This document shows positions 44,600 to 53,111 of a stretch of DNA of 64,000 bases, in pieces. The position numbers and the translations under genes are program-made. Each line of letters starts with the position of its first letter. The first letter of the stretch is position 1. This DNA comes from Flavobacterium phragmitis (GTDB taxonomy: Bacteria > Bacteroidota > Bacteroidia > Flavobacteriales > Flavobacteriaceae), in NCBI RefSeq assembly GCF_900112575.1, contig NZ_FOMH01000001.1, positions 589,956 to 653,955 of the forward strand, written 5' to 3'. Under the pieces are notes generated by a model. It was not told the origin of the DNA. It searched no databases and was given only the letters and a program-made list of their open reading frames with translations.

Positions 44600-47578
44600 A
44601 TGCTAAAAAAAATAAATTTTATACTGTTTTTTCTTTGCGCAATTACAATGCAGGCTCAGCAGACGAACGTAAAAGGAAAAGTAGTTGATGAGAACAAAGC
44701 TCCTGTTCCGAGTGTAAATGTTACAATAAAAGGGACAAATAAAGGAGTATCAACAGATATGGACGGAAATTTTTCGATTTCATTATCAAAAGATCAAACA
44801 CTTGTTTTTTCTTCTGTTGGTTTTGAAAATAAGGAAGTTGTATATAAAGGTCAGTCTTTAGAAACGATACAAATCAATAGCAAATCCACTGCTCTTGATG
44901 AAATTATTGTTACTGGGGTTGCAAAAGGTACTTCTGTAAAAAAATTAGGTTTTTCTATTGAAAAAATTGGCGAAAAACAACTTAAACAAGTACCGGCAAA
45001 TGATGCGGCTTCAGCTTTGCTCGGAAAAATGCCAGGAATCAGATTGGTACCTAAAGGAGGAGCACCAGGTTCAGGTTTTGATATTCAATTGCGTGGTGCA
45101 AAATCAATTACCGGAGGATCTGCTCCTTTAATTATTGTTGACGGCGTTTTAGATGGCGATATGAATATCAGCTCTGATGATATCGCCAATATTGAAGTTT
45201 TAAAAGGTGCGGCGGCTTCATCTCTATATGGCTCACGTGCAGCAAATGGTGTTATCAGCATTACAACTAAACGTGGTTCATCTTTGGCACCGGGTAAAGT
45301 TGAAGTCGATGTTAGAACAGAATACGGTCAAAACTTTTTAGGTTTTGTTCCTAAACAATCTAGTACTACAAATCGTATTATTGAAAATGGAATTGTAACA
45401 AGCAATGTTTCTCCAGATCAAATCTACGATAACAAATACCCTCAGACTTTTGATCATGTTAAAGAATTTTTCAATCCAGGAAGTTACTTAACTAATTATG
45501 TTGGATTGAAAGGCAATTCTAGTGATAATAAAATTTCTATTTACACTTCTTTGCAAACTACCCGTCAGGAAGGTATTGTAAAGATGGTACGAGGTTTAGA
45601 CCGTACTAATTATAAATTAAACCTTGACTATAAGATATTGCCTAAATTAACTTTAAGAACTTCTAATTTTTATACTTCTAATAAGCAAGAAGGAGTGCAG
45701 GGAGATATTTTTGGTTCATTACTTCGTTCAGATCCAAATGCCGACTTAAATCTTCCAAATGCCGACGGAACGCCTTATAAAGTGAATGTAAATACTTTTT
45801 CTGATGGTCAAGTAAACCCGCTTTATACAGTGTACAATACAAAAAATGAAAGTTCAAGCAAAACGTTGCAGTCTCTTTTTAGTTTAGATTATGATTTTTC
45901 TAAAGAAATAAAATTCAAAGCTTCATACGGATTTACAGCTGCAAATGGTTCAACATTTTATATGCAGCCAAAAGGTATGTTGAATTACAATCTTGAAGAA
46001 GGTACTGGTTTTATCAGCAGATCAATGTGGGAAAGCAAACAAAAAAACATCACATTTGAAGGCTCTTACAACAAGCAATTTGGCAATTTCAATAGTGTGA
46101 CCAAAGCGCAGTTTTTATATGAATCCTCAGATTATAGCGATTTATATGGCTCAGCTTCAAATTTGGCGCTTGGAGGTTTTGACCTGACAACAGTAAATGC
46201 CGGAGCAATACCTTCAACAACTTCATCTATAACCTCAACAAATGCGTATAATTATTCTTTAATTTCTGCAATTGATTATAAAGGTAAATATATTTTTGAT
46301 GGATTAATCCGTCGTGATGCTTCTTCTTTGTTTGGTCCTGATGTAAGATGGCAGACTTTCTATCGTCTTTCTGGAGCATGGCGTATTTCAGAAGATTTCA
46401 AAATAAACGGAATTGATGAATGGAAATTGAGATCTTCTTATGGAATAGCAGGTTTAAGACCTCCTTATGGAGCTATTTATGAAACTTTTGCACTTAATCA
46501 AGGCGTTACCGGAAGCCAGGAAACTTTAGGTAATTCAAACTTAAAACCATCATTTTCTAAAGAATTTGAAATTGGTACCGATATTAATTTCTTAAAAAGA
46601 TTCTCTTTATCTCTAACTTATTCTGTTGCTAATAATACAGACCTGATACTTAAAGTTCCAGTGAGTCCTCTTTCTGGAGCAGCATATCAATGGCAGAATG
46701 CAGCGGCAATGAAGTCAAAATCATTTGAAGCTTCTTTGAATGCTAATATTTTTAAAACATCAGAATGGAATTTAGATACTAGATTAAATTTTGATACCTA
46801 TTCACAAAAAGTAACAGAATTAAATGCAACGCCTTATTTTATTGACGGAACTCGTTTTATTATCGAGAAAGGAATGAATTTCGGGACTTTATTACTTGAC
46901 AAATTTGCTCACAGTTTAGATGAGGTTGCCAATCAGGTTCCTGCTGGATCTTCAGTAAATGATGTGTTTGTTGTTAACAATCAGGGATTCGTCGTAAAAA
47001 GAACTCAAGTTGGTACAATTGACGAAACTCCAATAAAGGTAACAGATGATAAAGGTATTGCATTACCAGCGGCAAAAATAAACACTACTCCTGATTTTAC
47101 AATGAACTTTAATACTACTTTATCGTATAAAAAATTCACTTTTTATATGTTATGGAGTTGGCAGCAGGGCGGATATATGTATGATCACTCTGTTCGTTAT
47201 ATGACAGAACCATCGTTGTTTGATCAGTCCGGAAAAGCGCCAAATGAAGTAAAATCTGCTACATATTATTCTAATGGAGGACAATATATAGGATTACTTG
47301 GCTGGGATAATGATGCATTAGTTTATGATGCAACGTTTGTAAAACTTCGTGAAGTATCTCTTGCTTATGATTTTAAAATCGACCAATGGAAATTTATTAA
47401 AAATATCCGCTTTAACTTAATTGGCCGCAACTTATTAACTTTTACTAAATATCCAGGATTTGACCCTGAAACAGGAGCGAGCAAAGGAGGTGTTGATTCA
47501 AGTGCATTTAAGTTTGACAGCAACAATACTTACCCAACTCCAAGAATGGTAAGTGGTGCTCTTACTCTAACATTTTAA
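44600..47578 (+). CDS. SusC/RagA-family TonB-dependent glycan transporter
   Basis: 992 residues. Signal peptide 1-19; a carboxypeptidase-regulatory-like domain at about 22-105 (VKGKVVDENKAPVPSVNVTI); plug at about 115-225 (LGKMPGIRL, GSRAANGVISITTKRG); then a 22-strand barrel. SusC proteins import oligosaccharides through the outer membrane using TonB energy, with SusD as the lid. susD follows after 11 bases. Cargo is probably an arabinose-containing oligosaccharide, judged from the enzymes in the locus. Confidence 0.95.
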   Translation: MLKKINFILFFLCAITMQAQQTNVKGKVVDENKAPVPSVNVTIKGTNKGVSTDMDGNFSISLSKDQTLVFSSVGFENKEVVYKGQSLETIQINSKSTALDEIIVTGVAKGTSVKKLGFSIEKIGEKQLKQVPANDAASALLGKMPGIRLVPKGGAPGSGFDIQLRGAKSITGGSAPLIIVDGVLDGDMNISSDDIANIEVLKGAAASSLYGSRAANGVISITTKRGSSLAPGKVEVDVRTEYGQNFLGFVPKQSSTTNRIIENGIVTSNVSPDQIYDNKYPQTFDHVKEFFNPGSYLTNYVGLKGNSSDNKISIYTSLQTTRQEGIVKMVRGLDRTNYKLNLDYKILPKLTLRTSNFYTSNKQEGVQGDIFGSLLRSDPNADLNLPNADGTPYKVNVNTFSDGQVNPLYTVYNTKNESSSKTLQSLFSLDYDFSKEIKFKASYGFTAANGSTFYMQPKGMLNYNLEEGTGFISRSMWESKQKNITFEGSYNKQFGNFNSVTKAQFLYESSDYSDLYGSASNLALGGFDLTTVNAGAIPSTTSSITSTNAYNYSLISAIDYKGKYIFDGLIRRDASSLFGPDVRWQTFYRLSGAWRISEDFKINGIDEWKLRSSYGIAGLRPPYGAIYETFALNQGVTGSQETLGNSNLKPSFSKEFEIGTDINFLKRFSLSLTYSVANNTDLILKVPVSPLSGAAYQWQNAAAMKSKSFEASLNANIFKTSEWNLDTRLNFDTYSQKVTELNATPYFIDGTRFIIEKGMNFGTLLLDKFAHSLDEVANQVPAGSSVNDVFVVNNQGFVVKRTQVGTIDETPIKVTDDKGIALPAAKINTTPDFTMNFNTTLSYKKFTFYMLWSWQQGGYMYDHSVRYMTEPSLFDQSGKAPNEVKSATYYSNGGQYIGLLGWDNDALVYDATFVKLREVSLAYDFKIDQWKFIKNIRFNLIGRNLLTFTKYPGFDPETGASKGGVDSSAFKFDSNNTYPTPRMVSGALTLTF

Positions 47579-47589
47579 TACAGATAATC

Positions 47590-49086
47590 ATGAAAAAACT
47601 TAGTATACTTATATTAGTAATTTCAATATTCAGCTTCACCGCTTGCAGTGATTTTGAAAGCCTTGATAAAACAAATGAAAATTTACCAGATATTAAGGCG
47701 ATGTATGCTCCTAAAGAGACTTTCTCTTTGATTAGCAATGGATACAACACATGGTATAACGGATCAATTGCGGCGAGTCCAACTATTGGTTTTGCCTGTG
47801 CCGAATTATTTCAGGCAGGTACAGCGGGTTGGGGATCAGGAACAATGTGGTTTCGTCCTCGTCAGGATTTGTTTAATAATACAACTCCTGATCCGGTTAT
47901 TATCATCAATTACGGAGCATGGTACAATTACTATACAGCTGTTGGAAGCACAATGGTTTTAGCAAAACAGCTTCAGAATCCTGAATATAAAATAGTTTTA
48001 AACGGGATTGATTATACACAACGCGTAAAAGCACACAACCTAATTATTCAGGGATTATTGTATGGAAATATTGCAATGTTGTACGATAAAGCATATCTAT
48101 TCAAAGAGAATGATAATGCTGTTAATTTTGATTATAAAGCAAATACAAAGTCATATAAAGAAGTAATGGATTATGCGATTGCTCAAATCGACAGCGCGAT
48201 TAAAATAATTGAAGCTGATCCTGTTGATACAGATTACAGCGAGGTAATTGCAGGAACTGTTTTTGACAAAGCAACATTACTTCAGTTTGCAAATTCTATG
48301 GCTGCCAGATTATTAGTTGGTAATGCCCGTACACCTGCCGAAAATGCACAGACGGACTGGGCAAAAGTAGAAAGTTATGCTCTAAAAGGATTACAGCAAA
48401 ATTTTGCAGTTGATTACAGACAAGGATGGAGAGGAAAAGTAATGACTCGTGATGAAGGCATGAATTACTTTGCTTTGCACAATATGCAATGGATTAGAGC
48501 AAGTCAATGGCTATTGCACCTGATGGCACCTGATGATCCAAACTCAGCATATCCGTTTCCGGATGGTGTTAAGCGTATGGCTCCAATAACAAATTGTCCG
48601 GATGCCAGATTAAACAAATATTTTAGTGATGATAATGATCTTGGATCATGGTTTGGCTTTACACGTGCAACCCGTCCTGGATATGGAACTTTTATAATGT
48701 CTGAATATAAATATACACGTTATCATGATGTTGTATTTAATGAGTCAGGTGCTGTAGATCATTTCTTAAAAGCAGAGAATGATTTGTACATAGCAGAAGC
48801 TAAATATCATTTGCATAAAGGAGGTGCAGCAACTTATGTTAATAATTCCCGAGTAGGATTAGGTAATTTATCTCCAGCATCAGATGGTGATACTGATTTA
48901 TTAAACAAGATTTTCTACGAGCGTTATGTAGAATGCGACATGGTATGGCCACAATTAGGTTTCTTCGACAAACGTCGTACAGGAACATTGTTGCCAGGAA
49001 CAGTATTTCAGTTTCCAATACCTGCTCCTGAACTTATTTCACATGGACAGCCTGTTTACACATTTGGTGCAAACAATCCGATGTAA
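47590..49086 (+). CDS. SusD/RagB-family glycan-binding lipoprotein
   Basis: 498 residues with lipobox FTAC (Cys19), placing it on the outer membrane. It is helix-rich with TPR-like segments, typical of SusD, and has an extended C-terminal part (NKIFYERYVECDMVWPQLGFFDKRRTG). It binds glycan and caps the SusC pore. Gene order susC-susD with an 11-base gap is diagnostic. Confidence 0.93.
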   Translation: MKKLSILILVISIFSFTACSDFESLDKTNENLPDIKAMYAPKETFSLISNGYNTWYNGSIAASPTIGFACAELFQAGTAGWGSGTMWFRPRQDLFNNTTPDPVIIINYGAWYNYYTAVGSTMVLAKQLQNPEYKIVLNGIDYTQRVKAHNLIIQGLLYGNIAMLYDKAYLFKENDNAVNFDYKANTKSYKEVMDYAIAQIDSAIKIIEADPVDTDYSEVIAGTVFDKATLLQFANSMAARLLVGNARTPAENAQTDWAKVESYALKGLQQNFAVDYRQGWRGKVMTRDEGMNYFALHNMQWIRASQWLLHLMAPDDPNSAYPFPDGVKRMAPITNCPDARLNKYFSDDNDLGSWFGFTRATRPGYGTFIMSEYKYTRYHDVVFNESGAVDHFLKAENDLYIAEAKYHLHKGGAATYVNNSRVGLGNLSPASDGDTDLLNKIFYERYVECDMVWPQLGFFDKRRTGTLLPGTVFQFPIPAPELISHGQPVYTFGANNPM

Positions 49087-49119
49087 TTCTTTAAATAAAA
49101 AATTTTTAATAAAGTAAAC

Positions 49120-49554
49120 ATGAAAAAATTATTCAACAATATCTGTCTGTTATCCTTAACATTCGTTCTGATGTTTTTATCATCATGCGATAGGGATATG
49201 GATTTCGAAACAAAATCGGTAACACCACCCTCATTAAATGTTGTGGTTTATAAAAACAGCGATCAGACGCAACGTGTTGCCAATGCAACAGTGGTTATTT
49301 CCAAGATAAATCCGGCGGATGGTTCAGTGATGACACCATCAAAATTTACAAAGCAAACAGATGTTAATGGTTCGGTAAAACTTACCAATGCAGAAATGTT
49401 GCAGATTTTTCCGGAACCAACTGGAGACACACCTCGTGGTGGTCAGTTATCTTTCTCAGTAAGCTCATCAGATAATGCTTTACATGCAGTTTCTACAAGT
49501 GCTTACATAAACATGACCGATGGAGAAACCTGGCAATGGATTAATATTCAATAA
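49120..49554 (+). CDS. Small PUL lipoprotein with a transthyretin-like fold
   Basis: 144 residues with lipobox FLSSC (Cys23). The mature part resembles a carboxypeptidase-regulatory (transthyretin-like) sandwich: LNVVVYKNSDQTQRVANATVVI, then FTKQTDVNGSVKL, then LHAVSTSAYINM. Placed right after susD, where surface glycan-binding proteins usually lie, although it is much shorter than typical ones. Function unknown; an accessory subunit of the SusCD complex is possible. Confidence 0.75.
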   Translation: MKKLFNNICLLSLTFVLMFLSSCDRDMDFETKSVTPPSLNVVVYKNSDQTQRVANATVVISKINPADGSVMTPSKFTKQTDVNGSVKLTNAEMLQIFPEPTGDTPRGGQLSFSVSSSDNALHAVSTSAYINMTDGETWQWINIQ

Positions 49555-49669
49555 GTAAACTCTTTCTGTCTTTTGAAAAAGACTGATAGAGAGTATTGTA
49601 ACAACTACTAATTACCCTAACCCAACAGTTATTATAAAAATAACAGTTGGGTTTAATACAACACCTATT

Positions 49670-50761
49670 ATGAAATTAATCGATAAAATAGCACTAATTA
49701 CCCTTTTGGTTGTTTCTGGTCTGAATGCGAATGCGCAAAATCAGAAAAAAGTATTGCCAAAAGCATCCAAAATAGTGGTTAAAGTTGCTGTTGTCATTCA
49801 GGATCCGATTATAAACGGAAAAAGAATGCACGAAATAATGAAAACCCCCGGCAATAACAAACGCGAATGGGGAGATCCTTTTAAACTAAATGCAGATTAC
49901 AAAGCAACTCTTGAAAAAGCAAGTGGCGGAACTGTCGAATACCAAATTGTTAAAATTTACGATACAAAAGATTACTTTACTTCTTTAAGAAAATCAGGTG
50001 AAAAACTGACTGAAGCCAGAGTAATCGAATTAATGGCAGAACCAGACTGGAAAACACTAAAAGAGGAAGGAACCAGTTTTGACTATAATGCTTTTGTAAC
50101 CCATTTTGGTTTTGATAAACAACGAAACGAAGGAAAAATAAATGAAGTTTGGGTTTGGACTTTTCCTTATGGAGGAATGGCCGAGTCTAACATGATGGGA
50201 GATGGTGCCTTCTGGATTAACTCAGAACCAACTATCAATAAAAACTGTAAAGAATTGTTATCCATCATGGGCTTAAATTATGAGCGTGATGTGGCTTGCG
50301 CCATGGAAAGCTATGGCCATCGTTTTGAATCGACAATGATGAAAGTTTATGGTCCTTGGGATTATGACAGTAAAAAGGAAATTAAAGATTTAACCAACTG
50401 GGAGCGTTATACGGGATATATTAAAAACTACAATAAGTTTAATCCGGGAAAAGCACATATCGGGAACATTCACTTTCCTCCAAACGGACAAAAAGACTAC
50501 GATTGGGCGAATAAAGATAAAGTAGATACTTATGCCGATAACTGGGCTTATTACCCAAATATTACCGACGAAAACCCACGTACTGTTGATTGTTCAGAAT
50601 GGAAATGCAGTCATATAGGATATATGGAATGGTGGTTTTCACACATTCCTCATTTTGCAGGAGTAAATCCGAAAGACGGAAAATTAAACAATTGGTGGCA
50701 TTATGTAGTAAACTATAATGAGGCCGTGAAATTGGAAAAGAAACTTAGCAAGAAAAAATAA
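49670..50761 (+). CDS. Secreted protein of unrecognised family in the PUL
   Basis: 363 residues with a signal peptide (cleavage near NANA, about 22). No known CAZy or Pfam family is recognised. Notable segments: VAVVIQDPIINGKRMHEIM, VWVWTFPYGGMAESNMMG, an AMESYGHRFESTMMKVYG stretch with adjacent His and Glu, and a Trp-rich C-terminus (SHIGYMEWWFSHIPHF, NNWWHYVVNYNE). Many conserved-looking aromatic, His and acidic residues suggest an enzyme or glycan-binding protein. It lies between the SusD group and GH172, and a dispersed repeat follows. Confidence 0.75.
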   Translation: MKLIDKIALITLLVVSGLNANAQNQKKVLPKASKIVVKVAVVIQDPIINGKRMHEIMKTPGNNKREWGDPFKLNADYKATLEKASGGTVEYQIVKIYDTKDYFTSLRKSGEKLTEARVIELMAEPDWKTLKEEGTSFDYNAFVTHFGFDKQRNEGKINEVWVWTFPYGGMAESNMMGDGAFWINSEPTINKNCKELLSIMGLNYERDVACAMESYGHRFESTMMKVYGPWDYDSKKEIKDLTNWERYTGYIKNYNKFNPGKAHIGNIHFPPNGQKDYDWANKDKVDTYADNWAYYPNITDENPRTVDCSEWKCSHIGYMEWWFSHIPHFAGVNPKDGKLNNWWHYVVNYNEAVKLEKKLSKKK

Positions 50762-50770
50762 GATTTGAGT

Positions 50771-50799
50771 TCCTGCAAGGTTTTCAAAACCTTGTAGGT
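50771..50799. repeat. Dispersed 29-bp hairpin repeat, copy 4
   Basis: Begins TCCTGCAAGG and ends CTTGTAGGT, with a near-perfect palindromic centre GGTTTTCAAAACC. Matches the copies at 6563, 10950 and 11020. It lies inside the PUL between two genes. Confidence 0.8.
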
Positions 50800-50863
50800 A
50801 TAAATTTCGTGTATTCAGAATCCTTACAAAGTCAAAAAAGAATCTTGCAAGAAAAGCTAAAAA

Positions 50864-50907
50864 AGACCTAGCAGTCCCGAAGCCTCGGGATAAAACCTGT
50901 TAGGTCT
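50864..50907. repeat. Nested hairpin in the PUL
   Basis: The outer arms AGACCTAGCAG and CTGTTAGGTCT (one mismatch) enclose an inner stem TCCCGA/TCGGGA with loop AGCC. It may act as a processing or attenuation hairpin before the GH172 gene. No ligand-binding core is seen. Confidence 0.6.
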
Positions 50908-50968
50908 AATTAACCGCATACCTGATTCTCATTTTTTTTCAGCAATCTATTACCAAAACAATACTATA

Positions 50969-53104
50969 ATGAAAAAATCATATTTGCTCCTATTACCCAT
51001 AATCTTATTTTCGTTAATATCGTTTAAGACGCTGTTAGACAATAAAATTATCAGTATCGACAGTTTATTGCAAGATATGACTGACCGTGATAATCTGGCA
51101 CGTTTTCCGGAATCTGATTATACTTGTGCGCAGTTTAGCAGTTATGACAGAGCTACAGTGGCACCAGATCAGGATGGGTGGTTTGCCAACTGGGACCGTT
51201 CGATGTTTATTCGAACCGAGAAAAGAGGTGATAAAAATGAATATGTGATGATGGACACCTCGGGGCCAGGCTCAATCGTTAGGTTCTGGATGACATTTGC
51301 AGGAAAAGATTCAGGGAAAGGTATCTTGAGAATCTATCTTGACAACAACACAGAGCCTGTTATTGAAGGCAGTGCAATGGAAATTTTAAGCGGAGGAATA
51401 CTGGCAGACAGTCCGTTATCAGCTTCTGTTTCTCAATTAACCAAATATGAAATGCGCGGACATAATTTATATTTTCCTATTCCGTATGCCAAACATTGCA
51501 AAGTTACATATCAGTCTGATAATATTAAAGATGCCGGTGCCAAAACAGGCGGAGAGGCCGTTTATTATAATATAAATTATCGTACTTATAAAAAAGACGC
51601 TCAAGTAATAAGCTATTCGGCAGAAGAAAAAAACAATGCTAAGAAAATAGCACCAGCTACGGCAAATCAATTAGCGCAGTTGCAAAAAACGATAAATGTA
51701 CCTACTGAAAAACATGCCCTGACAGGTGAAATAAAACCTAATGCAAAACTTAGTTTTTCTTTCAAAGGATCAAAGGCAATTCGAAAAATCAGTATCAAAT
51801 TATCGGCAAAAAACCTGGAGCAAGCTTTAAGAAGCACCGTTTTGAATATTACGTATGATGTCGAAGGAAATCAAAAATCAGCAACATCAGTATGGTGTCC
51901 TGTTGGCGATTTTTTCGGAACTGGATATCAGTTGCGCGAAATAAGTACATGGTATACAGAAGTAAGCAAAGATGGCGTTTTATCGGCCTGGTGGGTCATG
52001 CCATTTGAAAAAAACTGCACCGTAAGTTTATTAAATCTCGGAAAACAAAACGTAACCGTAAGTCAGGGAGAAGTAGAAATTGGTGATTGGAAATGGGACG
52101 AAAACAGTATGCATTTTGGTACACACTGGAAAGAATATTACCATTTAAAAACCGGCGAAATGAAAAATAATTCCGGTATGGTGGGTGGTCCTTTCGATCT
52201 CAATTATGTTACACTTTCCGGGAAAGGCGTTTATGTGGGCGATGCCGTTACTTTATTCAATACCGTTTATGCCTGGTGGGGAGAAGGCGACGAAAAAATA
52301 TATGTTGATGGCGAAAAATTCCCGTCACACATTGGTACGGGAACCGAAGATTATTACGGGTATGCCTGGTGTCGTCCCGAAAAAATAATAGGACATCCGT
52401 TTATAGCGCAACCAGACGGAAGCGGAAATTTTGTTCCCGGATATACTGTCAATTCACGTTACCGTTCACTCGACGTAATTCCGTTTAAGACAAGCCTTAA
52501 GTTTGATATGGAAATGTGGCACTGGACACGCGCCACAATCAACTTTGCGCCCGTTTGCTTTTATTACCTCCAAAACGGAAAAGACCAAAATGACAAACCC
52601 GATATCGAAGGTGCAAAACGTGCCGTTGCCATAAACAGAACCGATATTATTTCGCCCGTAATTCAATATAATTCAAAAAATAAACCTGTAAGTATTCAGG
52701 CAGAAAGCATGATTTTCGAAAATGCCGATGGCGGAGAATTTGCTTATGACAACAGCGAAAAATACGGCTGGGCAGATAATATGGAAGCCAACTGGTCTGA
52801 AGCAAAAATGGGCAACAAATTAAATATGGTTTTTATGTCAAAAGCCGATTGTACTGTGCCAACAAAAGGAATTTTTACCATTAGAAACAATTCCGGAAAA
52901 TTCAAATTTACATTGAATGGCAAAAGCACCATTATTGATTTAACAGGCGAAAAAACAACCCTTAAAACCGTTGATTTAGGAGCTGTAAAATTAAATAAAG
53001 GAAAAAATACAATTTCGGTTGAAGTTATTGATGTTCCGCCAAGCAAAAACAACACAGTAGAGTTTGGTTTCGACCAGCTTTTGTTTGGTTTAGCAAAAAA
53101 ATAA
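50969..53104 (+). CDS. GH172 (DUF2961) furanosidase
   Basis: 711 residues with an N-terminal hydrophobic signal. The DUF2961 pattern is clear: a start near DSLLQDMTDRDNLARFP, then ANWDRSMFIRTE, DTSGPGSIVRFWMTFAG and, near 450, HIGTGTEDYYGYAW with a catalytic Glu candidate. Known GH172 members act on alpha-D-fructofuranosides, alpha-D-arabinofuranosides and similar furanosides. A C-terminal beta-sandwich (about 570-711) is probably carbohydrate-binding. It ends 7 bases before the GH3 gene, so the two are one transcript. The exact substrate is not determined. Confidence 0.88.
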   Translation: MKKSYLLLLPIILFSLISFKTLLDNKIISIDSLLQDMTDRDNLARFPESDYTCAQFSSYDRATVAPDQDGWFANWDRSMFIRTEKRGDKNEYVMMDTSGPGSIVRFWMTFAGKDSGKGILRIYLDNNTEPVIEGSAMEILSGGILADSPLSASVSQLTKYEMRGHNLYFPIPYAKHCKVTYQSDNIKDAGAKTGGEAVYYNINYRTYKKDAQVISYSAEEKNNAKKIAPATANQLAQLQKTINVPTEKHALTGEIKPNAKLSFSFKGSKAIRKISIKLSAKNLEQALRSTVLNITYDVEGNQKSATSVWCPVGDFFGTGYQLREISTWYTEVSKDGVLSAWWVMPFEKNCTVSLLNLGKQNVTVSQGEVEIGDWKWDENSMHFGTHWKEYYHLKTGEMKNNSGMVGGPFDLNYVTLSGKGVYVGDAVTLFNTVYAWWGEGDEKIYVDGEKFPSHIGTGTEDYYGYAWCRPEKIIGHPFIAQPDGSGNFVPGYTVNSRYRSLDVIPFKTSLKFDMEMWHWTRATINFAPVCFYYLQNGKDQNDKPDIEGAKRAVAINRTDIISPVIQYNSKNKPVSIQAESMIFENADGGEFAYDNSEKYGWADNMEANWSEAKMGNKLNMVFMSKADCTVPTKGIFTIRNNSGKFKFTLNGKSTIIDLTGEKTTLKTVDLGAVKLNKGKNTISVEVIDVPPSKNNTVEFGFDQLLFGLAKK

Positions 53105-53111
53105 ACAGAAA

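Noticed and set aside
50864..50907. Riboswitch before the GH172 gene
   Set aside because: Only a simple nested hairpin is seen, of the dispersed-repeat type, without a conserved ligand-binding core.
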